Part shown: in pieces, positions 41,355 through 49,360 of the stretch
How the letters are laid out: every line of letters begins with the position of its first letter
Position numbering within the stretch: the first letter of the stretch is position 1
Assembly: GCA_963726085.1 (NCBI GenBank)
Contig: CAVSAR010000011.1
Span: forward strand, 124,001-188,000
Source: ZC4RG30 sp963726085
Lineage (GTDB): Bacteria; Pseudomonadota; Gammaproteobacteria; Steroidobacterales; Steroidobacteraceae
Reading direction: 5' to 3'
DNA length: 64,000 bases
Made by a program: the position numbers and the translations under genes
Notes under the pieces: generated by a model
What the model saw: the letters and a program-made list of their open reading frames with translations, nothing else
Databases searched by the model: none
Told to the model about the DNA's origin: nothing

Positions 41355-41750
41355 TTACCTGATTGCAGGGTTCCCGATACTATTGATCGACATGGCGAGC
41401 ATCTGTCCCGCTGCGGCGCCGAAGCCATCCGAGTTTATGCTGCCACGCTGTGGCGAATACATGCGATCCACGTACTCCCACTGCCTCGCAAACAGGCACA
41501 GCGGCTGCGAATCTTTGACCGATCGACAGCTGAAGCCGTGATCCCGCTTCGCCATGCGGATATCGAACTCGTGCCACTGCGCAACGCTGCCGCAATAGGA
41601 ACGCACCTTTCCTTCCAGATCAGTGACGTTTCGACAGCTTGAATTGGCAACAGATCGTGCAGATTTCTTTATAGCGGCAGGCTCAGTCGCGAGGACCAAA
41701 CCAGACAGTCCCATCATCACGGCCAGTGTCACCGTCTGTAGATGTCTCAT
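41355..41750 (-). CDS. small secreted cysteine-containing protein
   Basis: A 131-residue protein. The ATG at 41750 has an AAGGAG ribosome site 7 bases upstream and gives a signal peptide (MRHLQTVTLAVMMGLSGLVLA). The mature part has four cysteines in SSCRNV, SYCGSVAQW, FSCRSV and LCLFARQWEY, which probably form two disulphides. It is the intact relative of the interrupted gene at 38615-39046, and the shared C-G-x-x-A-Q-W and QWEY words define a small family I cannot name. Confidence 0.75.
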   Translation of the reverse strand: MRHLQTVTLAVMMGLSGLVLATEPAAIKKSARSVANSSCRNVTDLEGKVRSYCGSVAQWHEFDIRMAKRDHGFSCRSVKDSQPLCLFARQWEYVDRMYSPQRGSINSDGFGAAAGQMLAMSINSIGNPAIR

Positions 41751-41818
41751 GACTTGCTCCTTGCTCACGCGGTTACCCGTCATGAATGGCTGTCGAAAGC
41801 TTACTCCTCAGACCTGTA

Positions 41819-41843
41819 GCACAGCCAGCTGATGCGGCTGTGC
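41819..41843. repeat. 8-bp inverted repeat (hairpin)
   Basis: GCACAGCC (41819-41826) and GGCTGTGC (41836-41843) enclose nine bases. It lies between the tRNA gene and the small secreted-protein gene, both read leftward. It could end the tRNA transcript or form a leader hairpin for the next gene. No T-run follows on the minus strand. Confidence 0.35.
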
Positions 41844-41915
41844 GTCAGCACCAGGCATGAACTGAGCAGCTATTCGTGACTACCGAAGACGCGCGCTGAC
41901 TGCTTGTTCCAATTC

Positions 41916-41988
41916 TGGGCCTGCTTGGATTCGAACCAAGGACCAAGGGATTATGAGTCCCCTGCACTGACCGCTGTGCTACAGGCCC
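41916..41988 (-). tRNA. tRNA with CAT anticodon (Ile2-like or Met)
   Basis: On the minus strand a 73-base cloverleaf can be drawn. The acceptor stem GGGCCTG pairs with CAGGCCC and the discriminator is A. The D arm is GCAC...GTGC, and the anticodon arm GGGGA-CTCATAA-TCCCT gives anticodon CAT. The T arm is CTTGG-TTCGAAT-CCAAG. C4-G69 and C5-G68, and the overall likeness to E. coli ileX, favour the lysidine-modified isoleucine tRNA over elongator methionine. The 3' CCA is not encoded. The D-stem 12-23 pair is A-T rather than the usual T-A. Confidence 0.88.
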
Positions 41989-42053
41989 ACTGAGGGAGGT
42001 GCGCATTGTAGACGGTTGCAAATGCCCGTAACCAGAATAGGGAAAACGCCGGT

Positions 42054-43193
42054 CTACTTGGGAATCGGATCCACATACTCGTCGGCAGTGACTACGCCAT
42101 CTCCATTGAGGTCGTACTGCGCGAACATGGCGTCTATTGCCTCAGCGAATCCGGGAGCCTCAAGGTCGATCTTGTAGTCGGCCCTGCGGAACGAATAGCC
42201 GGCTGGAACCCGGATCAGTGGCGGTCCACCCACCTGGCTGCGGCGGCTCATTTCCCGACGATAGCCAGTGTCGAGCGCGTAGTCGGGCAGAAATGGCGTC
42301 CTGGCAAGACTCTCCGGCGGGCCCAGAAACAGCACACCGTCGAGGGCCTCCGTCTTTGCTTCTGGCGCAGTTGGCGGCGTTGCCGGAGCGCCTGCCTTGG
42401 AAACGGAGAAGTACGAGACGGCGTAGGAATAGGTGGCACATTCGCGCACAGGGTCGGGCGCCGCAGCGGAACCCGGCACCAGCAGCGCGGGCAAGGACTT
42501 TGAGGCTTGCTCCAGGAGGGCAGCGCAGGCCCCAGGGTGGTGGGGGCCGGAGTACGGCAATACGAAATAAAACGCGCCTGGGTACTTTGCCTCGACCCTG
42601 CCGCGCATGGAGTCACGCCCTACGTAGTGGGCGTGTCCATAGATCACCAGCGCTTTCTTGGACTTAGCTAGGATGTTTTCCTCTATCAGCCCCGCCGGAA
42701 AGCTGTCGCGCTGGTTCATTGCGCCGGCCGCCATGGCGTGCGTAGCCGCTGACCAGTCAATCGGCGGCTCGCCCAACCAGACTCGGATGCGCCGATCCTT
42801 CGGCAGCGACTTGTTGGCTGCGCGCACTGCGGCAAAGAAATTCGCCACACCTAGCGTACCGGGAGGTGGAATCCACCCAATGGTGTCGCTCCATGCCGTG
42901 CGCAGCTCCGTGTAACGCAGGTTCTCGCCGGCCACATAACGATCGATGACGTCCTGCCGCCCCGAGGCGCCGAATTCGACTACCACGTTGCCCACTTCGC
43001 GCGCAAAGCGCGGATCCCGGATCAGCGCAGCATAAAATTCCAATTCCTGGGCTAGGCCGTGATCGTCCCCCAGGCCTACCAGGGAATGCGTCCTGAAAGC
43101 CTGCAATATGCCGTCGACTGCCGGCTGAATATCGGCTGCAGCAGCTCCCGAGAGAGCGGATATGGCGGCAACCGTAACGAAGAATTTGTGCAC
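42054..43193 (-). CDS. secreted erythromycin-esterase-like protein with C-terminal EF-hand
   Basis: A 379-residue protein if the GTG at 43193 is used, which gives the signal peptide VHKFFVTVAAISALSGAAAA; the frame is open to 43301. The N-terminal region LVGLGDDHGLAQELEFYAAL...VVVEFGASGRQDVIDRYVAG has the pattern of erythromycin-esterase/ChaN-like domains (GE-x-H replaced by GDDH). Later, VIYGHAHYVGRDSM matches a second conserved histidine region. The C-terminus ends with a canonical EF-hand loop, DLNGDGVVTADE, so calcium binding is likely. A hydrolase role is possible but not proven. Confidence 0.72.
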   Translation of the reverse strand: MHKFFVTVAAISALSGAAAADIQPAVDGILQAFRTHSLVGLGDDHGLAQELEFYAALIRDPRFAREVGNVVVEFGASGRQDVIDRYVAGENLRYTELRTAWSDTIGWIPPPGTLGVANFFAAVRAANKSLPKDRRIRVWLGEPPIDWSAATHAMAAGAMNQRDSFPAGLIEENILAKSKKALVIYGHAHYVGRDSMRGRVEAKYPGAFYFVLPYSGPHHPGACAALLEQASKSLPALLVPGSAAAPDPVRECATYSYAVSYFSVSKAGAPATPPTAPEAKTEALDGVLFLGPPESLARTPFLPDYALDTGYRREMSRRSQVGGPPLIRVPAGYSFRRADYKIDLEAPGFAEAIDAMFAQYDLNGDGVVTADEYVDPIPK

Positions 43194-43300
43194 GATGGCA
43201 GCAAGGATGCACGAACATCCTGATTGGTCGCAATCAACGCCGAAAAAACACGTCCCCGTGTGGTTGACCAATGATTGCCGGCGATTTTTAGTCCCCACCA

Positions 43301-43339
43301 CGCAAGTGGCGGCACTTCCCGGCTAGCCCGCCACTTGCG
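43301..43339. promoter_or_regulatory. 12-bp perfect inverted repeat upstream of slyX
   Basis: CGCAAGTGGCGG (43301-43312) and CCGCCACTTGCG (43328-43339) are exact complements around 15 bases, ending 15 bases before the slyX ATG. The repeat lies in the divergent gap between the EF-hand protein gene and slyX. It could be an operator or a 5' UTR hairpin that hides the slyX ribosome site. Confidence 0.5.
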
Positions 43340-43354
43340 GTACGCTTGTCCCCC

Positions 43355-43558
43355 ATGAGCGCGACCATCGAGCAGATTGAAATCAGGATTGCGTACCTGG
43401 AGCAAGCCAACGCCGACTTGAGCGACGTTGTGTACCGGCAGCGCCTTGAGCTGGAGGCGCTGCGCACGCGACTGTCCGAGCTGCTGGGTCGATTCGAGGC
43501 CGCACAGGCGCAGCCCACGACCTACTCTGCAGACGACGAGAAACCTCCACATTATTGA
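43355..43558 (+). CDS. slyX: SlyX family protein
   Basis: A 67-residue helical protein starting MSATIEQIEIRIAYLEQ at the ATG at 43355; an upstream TTG in frame is less likely. The heptad pattern (YLEQANADLSDVVYRQRLELEALRTRLSELL) forms a coiled coil, and the C-terminal EKPPHY matches the diagnostic PPHY end of SlyX. The function of SlyX is not established. The next gene starts about 80 bp downstream on the same strand. Confidence 0.88.
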   Translation: MSATIEQIEIRIAYLEQANADLSDVVYRQRLELEALRTRLSELLGRFEAAQAQPTTYSADDEKPPHY

Positions 43559-43637
43559 AGCTCGCCACCCGGCCGCGACAAATTCTGGCATCCGGCGCCG
43601 CGGGCAGGTACTTTCGGAGGCAGGCAAGGGAGCAAAC

Positions 43638-45626
43638 GTGGGCAGAACGACTCGTGGCCTGTGCGGTGCGGGCTACCGCATGGGGCTGCTGTTGCTGGCA
43701 TGGACAGCAAGCGGAGCTGCACACGCGTGGATTTACCCGGAACACCGGGACGTCGCCAAGTTGGCGGTGCAAGGCCTGGACGCTGGACATGCCGCGCAGT
43801 TCGCGCAGCTATGGAGTGAAGCGCGGGCAGGTGATGCCCAGCAACTGTGCGAGCAGGCAGCCGACGCCGAGCAATCCCTGGCCCCCGCCTGCGTGGACTG
43901 GGCTGCGCTGTCGGCGATCGCCGGGGACCACTCCTGCTCCAGCCGCGAGATGACGCAGACGGTGCGCGAATCCAGCTGGATCCTGAACGTGGCCGACATC
44001 GCCGCGCAGCTGAAGGTGGATCTTGCCGCGATACCGGAAGTGGACAGTCGCCAGCCGGCAGGGCTGCGGCAGCGATACGTGGTCGAGGACGCCAAGGCAC
44101 GGCGTGCCAACGCGCTGCGCACCGCCGACACGCGCATCCAGCGCGCCGATCGCGCGTACGCTACGCGCGCGGATTCCAACCTGGCGCATTTCATGCTCGC
44201 CCGGCCCGACACGCAGCTGGATCCCTTTGCCTATGGCAAGTTGGCGCTGCGTTCCGGTTCACCGCTCAATGCCGCGGGTGTGTATTCCTGGTATCACATC
44301 AGCGCGCTGCAAAAGGCCAATCGCCTGCACAGCACGCCACTGCAGCCGCAAGAGCGGCGCCAGCTGGTGCGGGGCATGCTGTTCGATGAGGCGTTTGCGC
44401 TGCATTTCCTGGAGGACATGTACGCAGCCGGCCATGTGGCCGGATCCTGGGGAGACCTCTCGCAGCGCAAGGGAACCCACGATTTCTACAATGAAAATGG
44501 TCTTGAAGTATTCACCTGGAAAGGGCGGGACCACACGATCGTGCTGTCCGGCGATGCACACATGCGCGCCGAGGATGCGGCGCGCGTCTCCGAGGCGGTG
44601 CGCGGGAGCCTCCTGCAAATCTTGCAGGTCGCCTCGGGCCAGGGTGCGGCGGTGGCGGATCCGGGCATCGTCGCCGACACGGATCTGCCGAACGAGTTCG
44701 ATGTCTGCACCACCGAGACCTTTCCGACACACGGGGCACTCTCAGCAGACAGCGACACCAATCCCTATGCCACCGAACTGGGCGGGATCCTGCTGGACAC
44801 CCCGGTGCCGGGTCTGGGAGAGGGTCTGGGCTCGATGCCACGAGGCCACAGCGAAATTGGCCAGTTCTTCGGTCTTACCGGGATGATCGACACGCGCATT
44901 GTCGACCGCGGTTTTTCCGGATCCAGCCAGGGCAGGGGATGGATTGGCGGCCTGGACGTGGGCTTTCGCGTGGGCCTGGGTCTTGAAGGTGTGCTGGGCG
45001 ACGCCGGGGACGGACTGGTGTACGCACAACTGGGGCTGCGTTCCGAAACACCATCATCGAACGGCCGGAACCTGAACGCGCAGGCTCCATCGTCGTTGAG
45101 TTCCGGCTCCACCGTGCCGGCACGGTCCGGGCTGTCCACCCGCATACGCATGCCGTTTTACATCGTGCCCGGCGACCTGCTGCTGATGTCTCCCCTGATT
45201 TTATTCAACCGCTCGGCGTACGAGAGCATGGCCGTCACAGCAACCAACGGCGGACTAATCCCCTGGCAGCATGGTTTGGCTACCGGGATTGGCCGTTTCC
45301 AGATCGTGGTGGGCCGCGAGCTGGGCGTGACCTGGTACGGCACCATTTTCGGCGATGACCATCTGGCGACGCCGGCTGTGGATGCCAACGGCGACCTGCA
45401 AGTGGTCACACACCGCACAGTCCTTTTCGACGTGCCGCTGGTGGAGTACCGCCCGTATCGGTCCTTCACCAACAACCAGAGTTCTACCGTGTTGTTCCAG
45501 CTGTTCGCCGGTATCGACGTCCCTTACGGCGAACAGACTTCCTCGCCCTCCGCGCCGCCCGTGAACCTGGACACCATCTATTCCCTGGGCGTGCGGCTAC
45601 TGTTTGACTGGCGCTACTACCCCTGA
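43638..45626 (+). CDS. secreted zinc-phospholipase/nuclease-like protein with a barrel-like C-terminus
   Basis: A 662-residue protein. A GTG at 43638 preceded by AAGGGAG gives a signal peptide ending AAHA-W, after which WIYPEHRDVAKLAV begins. HFLEDMYAAGH (256-266), followed by GTHDFYNENG (about 279-288), resembles the metal-binding helices of zinc-dependent phospholipase C and P1-nuclease proteins. The C-terminal about 280 residues are glycine- and aromatic-rich strand-like sequence (GWIGGLDVGFRVGLGLEG..., ending LGVRLLFDWRYYP), suggesting a membrane barrel. The fusion is unusual. Substrate unknown. It overlaps the convergent hydrolase gene by 30 bp. Confidence 0.68.
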   Translation: MGRTTRGLCGAGYRMGLLLLAWTASGAAHAWIYPEHRDVAKLAVQGLDAGHAAQFAQLWSEARAGDAQQLCEQAADAEQSLAPACVDWAALSAIAGDHSCSSREMTQTVRESSWILNVADIAAQLKVDLAAIPEVDSRQPAGLRQRYVVEDAKARRANALRTADTRIQRADRAYATRADSNLAHFMLARPDTQLDPFAYGKLALRSGSPLNAAGVYSWYHISALQKANRLHSTPLQPQERRQLVRGMLFDEAFALHFLEDMYAAGHVAGSWGDLSQRKGTHDFYNENGLEVFTWKGRDHTIVLSGDAHMRAEDAARVSEAVRGSLLQILQVASGQGAAVADPGIVADTDLPNEFDVCTTETFPTHGALSADSDTNPYATELGGILLDTPVPGLGEGLGSMPRGHSEIGQFFGLTGMIDTRIVDRGFSGSSQGRGWIGGLDVGFRVGLGLEGVLGDAGDGLVYAQLGLRSETPSSNGRNLNAQAPSSLSSGSTVPARSGLSTRIRMPFYIVPGDLLLMSPLILFNRSAYESMAVTATNGGLIPWQHGLATGIGRFQIVVGRELGVTWYGTIFGDDHLATPAVDANGDLQVVTHRTVLFDVPLVEYRPYRSFTNNQSSTVLFQLFAGIDVPYGEQTSSPSAPPVNLDTIYSLGVRLLFDWRYYP

Positions 45627-46694
45627 GCCTGCTGCGTCCAGGTCTTCCTCCACCGACCGAAGGATGGCTTCCAGCAACGCCTCGCGCGGATAGTCGTTAT
45701 GCGTGACCAGCAGGCTGCCGACGGTGGTATGGACGCGGGTAATCGGCACGGCAAGCGCCCAGTGATCCGCATTGACGTAACCCAGCAGCTTGCTGCCGGG
45801 AAGCACCTGGTCGTAGAAGATGACCTGTGAATCGTTGCGCCCATCGATGCGCGACAGCTTCTTGTAGCTGGATTCCAGTACGAGCGAGATGCGCTCCGGC
45901 TGCGGCAAGGTAACCAGCGAGTAGTAGGGGACACCGGCTGGCAGGGAATGTTCACTCAACCACTTGCGCCGCGTTGACGGCCGCAGGCTCTCGATGGACT
46001 TGCCATCGCCAGGCTCGCATTTGGCCCCAGGGAAATGCCGCAGCATGTTGACCTGGTTCTCGGTGGCATCGTTGGCCAGCGCCGAGCCCCCCACTGCGCC
46101 GGCGGCACTGACGAAGGCGGCAACGCGGCCGCGAATTTCCGGATACGTCGCCAGCGCCTCCATGATGTCCGGTGCGCCCTTGGAATATCCGATCAGCACG
46201 ATGCGTGGCGCCCCGGCTTCCTGCGGCAGCGCCAGCAACGCATCGCGGATCTGCTGCGCGTTGTGCGCCGATCCGGACAGTGCATCGACACGGATCGGCT
46301 GCGCGTCATAGCCCTGGGTGCGCAGGTGCAGCGCAGCGGTGCCGGGGGCTTCCAGCCATGGCGCGAAGCAGTCGAAGCCAATGCCCGGCACCACCATTGC
46401 AACCAGGTGCCGCTGCGACGGCCCCAGATACACCGGCGCGCCGTTGCCGGCGGTTTCTGCGCCCAGTCGCGTCAACGCTTCGTCGCAGGGCCGGTAGTCG
46501 GGCAATGCCGGTCCGTGTTGTGCCAGTACCGCGCAGAAAATCTCGCGAAACCGCGGTCGCCGGTCAACGACGCCAGCAGCAGCGGCCGGAACCAATGCCA
46601 GAGGCTCCGTGTCGACCGAGAATGGCTGCAGTGGCGATCCTGCGCAGGCCGTCAGGAGCACGCAGATCCCGGCAAAAATTGCTGCAGTTCGCAT
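45597..46694 (-). CDS. lipoprotein alpha/beta hydrolase
   Basis: A 365-residue protein with a lipobox at LLTAC (C17). The alpha/beta hydrolase nucleophile elbow is GYSKG (169-173, S171). The oxyanion region VVPGIGFDCFAPW precedes it, and HWALAVPI near residue 317 is a likely catalytic histidine region. Substrate is not clear; an esterase or lipase is most likely. It is divergent from the haem cluster, and the shared 83-bp gap holds a Fur-like palindrome, so iron may control it. Confidence 0.75.
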   Translation of the reverse strand: MRTAAIFAGICVLLTACAGSPLQPFSVDTEPLALVPAAAAGVVDRRPRFREIFCAVLAQHGPALPDYRPCDEALTRLGAETAGNGAPVYLGPSQRHLVAMVVPGIGFDCFAPWLEAPGTAALHLRTQGYDAQPIRVDALSGSAHNAQQIRDALLALPQEAGAPRIVLIGYSKGAPDIMEALATYPEIRGRVAAFVSAAGAVGGSALANDATENQVNMLRHFPGAKCEPGDGKSIESLRPSTRRKWLSEHSLPAGVPYYSLVTLPQPERISLVLESSYKKLSRIDGRNDSQVIFYDQVLPGSKLLGYVNADHWALAVPITRVHTTVGSLLVTHNDYPREALLEAILRSVEEDLDAAGSGVVAPVKQ

Positions 46695-46707
46695 ATCCCA
46701 CGGATAT
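46693..46707. promoter_or_regulatory. short palindrome at the hydrolase start
   Basis: ATATCC-CAC-GGATAT is a perfect 6-bp inverted repeat that touches the hydrolase ATG (46694). It lies five bases from the Fur-like palindrome. It may be a second operator or chance. Confidence 0.3.
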
Positions 46708-46711
46708 TACA

Positions 46712-46726
46712 TGAGAATAATTCTCA
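46712..46726. promoter_or_regulatory. Fur-box-like 7-1-7 palindrome
   Basis: TGAGAAT-A-ATTCTCA is a perfect 7-1-7 inverted repeat and differs from the Fur core TGATAATNATTATCA only at one symmetrical position per arm. TGAGAAT/ATTCTCA half-sites are common in Fur boxes of pseudomonads and relatives. It is centred in the gap between the lipoprotein hydrolase (leftward) and hemA (rightward), suggesting iron control of haem synthesis, the hydrolase or both. Confidence 0.68.
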
Positions 46727-46777
46727 CCTGACGCAGCAGTGACAATTCCGTGCCACGCCATGCCTAGGCTGCAGGCC

Positions 46778-47770
46778 ATGGCGCTGTCGGAACTCATTGT
46801 CCTCAATCGCAGGGGCGCCAGTGACGCCGCGTCCGGCCCCATGCAGTCCGCGTGCGGTATCGCCACCTGCCTGCGCGAAGTGCGCGTGGCTGCCGTGCCC
46901 ACGCAACTGCAGCCCACGACCCAGGAATGTGCGGTGACCGGGTTCGAACGATACCGCGGCGTGGACGCGTACCGGTTCATGCTGCAGCTTGCCTGTGGAC
47001 TGGAGAGCGAGATCGCAGGAGAGACGGAAATCCTGGGACAGATCAAGCAAGCCTGGCGAGCCCATGAAGAGCAAGATTCCGAGGCTGCGGCCGCGCTGCG
47101 ACCCTGGATGCAGCGCCTGCTGCAGGATACCAAGGAGATCCGCAGCGAGTATGTCGTCGGCCTCGGCAGCGCGACCTATGGCTCGCTGGTGCGGCGGCTG
47201 CTCGGCACTGAACAGCCCGGACCGGTGCTGCTGCTGGGCGCCGGCCAGCTTGCCGAGGCGGTCCTGCCCTATCTGGATGCACACACGGTGCTGCTGTGGA
47301 ACCGCCACGCCGGGCGCGCACGGGAGCTGCTCGCCAGACAGCGTGGCGCCGCTGCGCAGCAGCGCATCCAGTTGCTCGATGCCACGGCTGATGCCGAACT
47401 GGGTGCATGGAAAGAGGCCCGCAATGTGGTGATCTGCATTCCCCCGGATGCCCAGGGCGACGCGCCTCGTGCCCACGCATGGCAACACCGCGGCCTGCAC
47501 GGGCTCGACCGGGGTCGCGTGCTGCACCTGGGGCTGGAATCGGCGACCGGCACTGCCTGGGAAGGCATCGACAACCTCTCGACGCTGCGTGACCTGTTCG
47601 CACTGCGTGACACGCAGGCCAGCCAGCGCGAAGCGCTGCTGGCACGCGCCCGGCGCGCCTGTGCCGACAAGGCGCAACTGGCCCGGCTTGATGACGCCGA
47701 CGGCTCCCGCCCCGGCAGCGCCAACCATGGCTGGGAAGATCTGGCAGTTTTCCAGTCTTTCAGTTACTGA
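46778..47770 (+). CDS. hemA: glutamyl-tRNA reductase, short divergent form
   Basis: A 330-residue protein from MALSELIVLNRRG (46778); ATG 46760 is an alternative. It would reduce glutamyl-tRNA to glutamate-1-semialdehyde, the first step of C5-pathway haem synthesis. Matches to GluTR are ATCLREV with the candidate catalytic C31 (normally TCNR), LQLACGLESEIAGETEILGQIKQAW and the NADPH-site region VLLLGAGQLAEAVLPYL...LWNRHAGRARELL. It is about 90 residues shorter than usual and weak in the C-terminal dimerisation region. The N of TCNR is replaced by L. It lies 6 bp before hemC. Confidence 0.83.
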   Translation: MALSELIVLNRRGASDAASGPMQSACGIATCLREVRVAAVPTQLQPTTQECAVTGFERYRGVDAYRFMLQLACGLESEIAGETEILGQIKQAWRAHEEQDSEAAAALRPWMQRLLQDTKEIRSEYVVGLGSATYGSLVRRLLGTEQPGPVLLLGAGQLAEAVLPYLDAHTVLLWNRHAGRARELLARQRGAAAQQRIQLLDATADAELGAWKEARNVVICIPPDAQGDAPRAHAWQHRGLHGLDRGRVLHLGLESATGTAWEGIDNLSTLRDLFALRDTQASQREALLARARRACADKAQLARLDDADGSRPGSANHGWEDLAVFQSFSY

Positions 47771-47776
47771 TTACCG

Positions 47777-49360
47777 ATGACCACACAGCGCCTGCGCCTG
47801 GGTACGCGTCGCTCGGCACTGGCCTGGGTGCAAAGCAGCCAGGTCGCTGCCGCACTGCGCGCGGCGCATCCAGGCCTGGAGGTGGAACTGGTGGGCATCG
47901 ACACCCGAGGCGACCGGGTCCTTGATGTGCCGCTGTCCAGCATGCAAGGCAAGGAATTCTTCACCGCCGAGATCGATGCCGCGCTGCTGCAAGGACGGGT
48001 GGACTGCACCGTGCATTCCCTGAAGGACCTTAGCCTCGACCGGCCGGCCGGCCTGGTCCTGGCCGCAGTGCCGCTGCGGGCGAACCCGCGTGACATCGCG
48101 ATTTTCGCAGCGGACGTCCCGGCACGACTGGCCGCCGGCGCTGGACTGCGCATCGGCACCTCCTCGCCGCGGCGCGCCGAGTTGTTGCCGGCGTTCTTTG
48201 CCCAGGCGTTGCCGCATGCCGCGCGTAACCCAATCGAACTTGAGTCGCTGCGCGGCAACGTGGACAGCCGCCTGCGTCGCTTGCTGGAACCGCGCGGTTC
48301 GCAGCGGCAACTCGATGGCGTAGTGCTCGCTCTGGCGGGGCTGTCGCGCCTATTCGCCGACACCACTACCGATCGCCAGGGGCAGGCGCTGCTGCTGCAG
48401 ATCCTGCACGGGTTGCCGTTCATGGTCCTGCCGTTGACCGACTCGCCCGGCGCGCCGGGACAGGGCGCACTGGCCATCGAGTGCCGCAGCGACGACAGCG
48501 CAACGCGCGCACTGCTGGCGGCGCTGGAGGATCCGCCCACGCGCGCCGCGATTATCCTGGAGCGACAGTTGCTGGCGCAGCATGGCGGCGGCTGCCACCA
48601 GCGATTTGGCGCGACGTTGCAGTGGATCAGCGGTCTGGGAGGGGTCTTGCAGATTGCCGGCCGCAGCGCCGACGGCACGGACATTGCCGCACGCCGCTGG
48701 CTGCCGGACGTCGTGTTGCCGCCACCGCAGGGTACGGTGCGGATCTGGGACGGCAGCATCGCCACCGCGACCAGCGCCACAGCGCTGCTGGATGCTGGCG
48801 GGTTGGCGCAGCGCCTGAGGTGCCCGGCGGTATTCATTGCCCATTCGCGCGCCCTTCCCACCGGCGGTGCCGGGGTGTTGCAGCAGCGGTTCGTCTGGAC
48901 CTCCGGCACCAAGAGCTGGTTTGCGCTGGCCGCGCAGGGTGTGTGGGTAAGTGGCTGTGCCGAAGGCATTGGCGCGGAAGCGGCGGCCGGTGTGATCACC
49001 GAGCCGGTGCTGCGCCTGCCGCCACCCGGCCAGTGGGCGGTGCTGACGCATGCCGGCGCCGAGGAACCGTGGCAGTCGGGTCGCTGGGCTGGCGCGCAAG
49101 TGCTGGCGACCTATGCACTTGCGGACGCTGCCGACGTGGACGGCGGGCTGCCGGATCGGGCCGCACTGCCCGCTGCAACGCACGTGTTCTGGCATAGCGT
49201 GCAGCAGTTCGAGCGGGGTCGCACCCTGGCCAGCGCCGCGGCCCATCACGCAACCGGGCCCGGCAAGACCTTTGATCATGTGCGACGTGCCGGCGTGCCA
49301 AACTTGCAGGCATTCCCTTCGGTGGTGGAGTGGCGTGAATGGACAGCAAGGGCGCGCTGA
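47777..49360 (+). CDS. hemC: hydroxymethylbilane synthase fused to a HemD-like domain
   Basis: A 527-residue protein. Residues 1-300 are porphobilinogen deaminase: VHSLKDL with D84 at the E. coli position, RIGTSSPRRAELL, LRGNVDSRLRRL and the dipyrromethane-cofactor cysteine C273 in GGGCHQRFG. The C-terminal about 190 residues (FIAHSRALPTGGAG..., VWTSGTKSWFALAAQGVWV, WAVLTHAGAEEPW) look like a short, divergent uroporphyrinogen-III synthase domain. The fusion would carry out two consecutive steps from porphobilinogen to uroporphyrinogen III. The sensor kinase gene starts 22 bp before its stop. Confidence 0.87.
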   Translation: MTTQRLRLGTRRSALAWVQSSQVAAALRAAHPGLEVELVGIDTRGDRVLDVPLSSMQGKEFFTAEIDAALLQGRVDCTVHSLKDLSLDRPAGLVLAAVPLRANPRDIAIFAADVPARLAAGAGLRIGTSSPRRAELLPAFFAQALPHAARNPIELESLRGNVDSRLRRLLEPRGSQRQLDGVVLALAGLSRLFADTTTDRQGQALLLQILHGLPFMVLPLTDSPGAPGQGALAIECRSDDSATRALLAALEDPPTRAAIILERQLLAQHGGGCHQRFGATLQWISGLGGVLQIAGRSADGTDIAARRWLPDVVLPPPQGTVRIWDGSIATATSATALLDAGGLAQRLRCPAVFIAHSRALPTGGAGVLQQRFVWTSGTKSWFALAAQGVWVSGCAEGIGAEAAAGVITEPVLRLPPPGQWAVLTHAGAEEPWQSGRWAGAQVLATYALADAADVDGGLPDRAALPAATHVFWHSVQQFERGRTLASAAAHHATGPGKTFDHVRRAGVPNLQAFPSVVEWREWTARAR

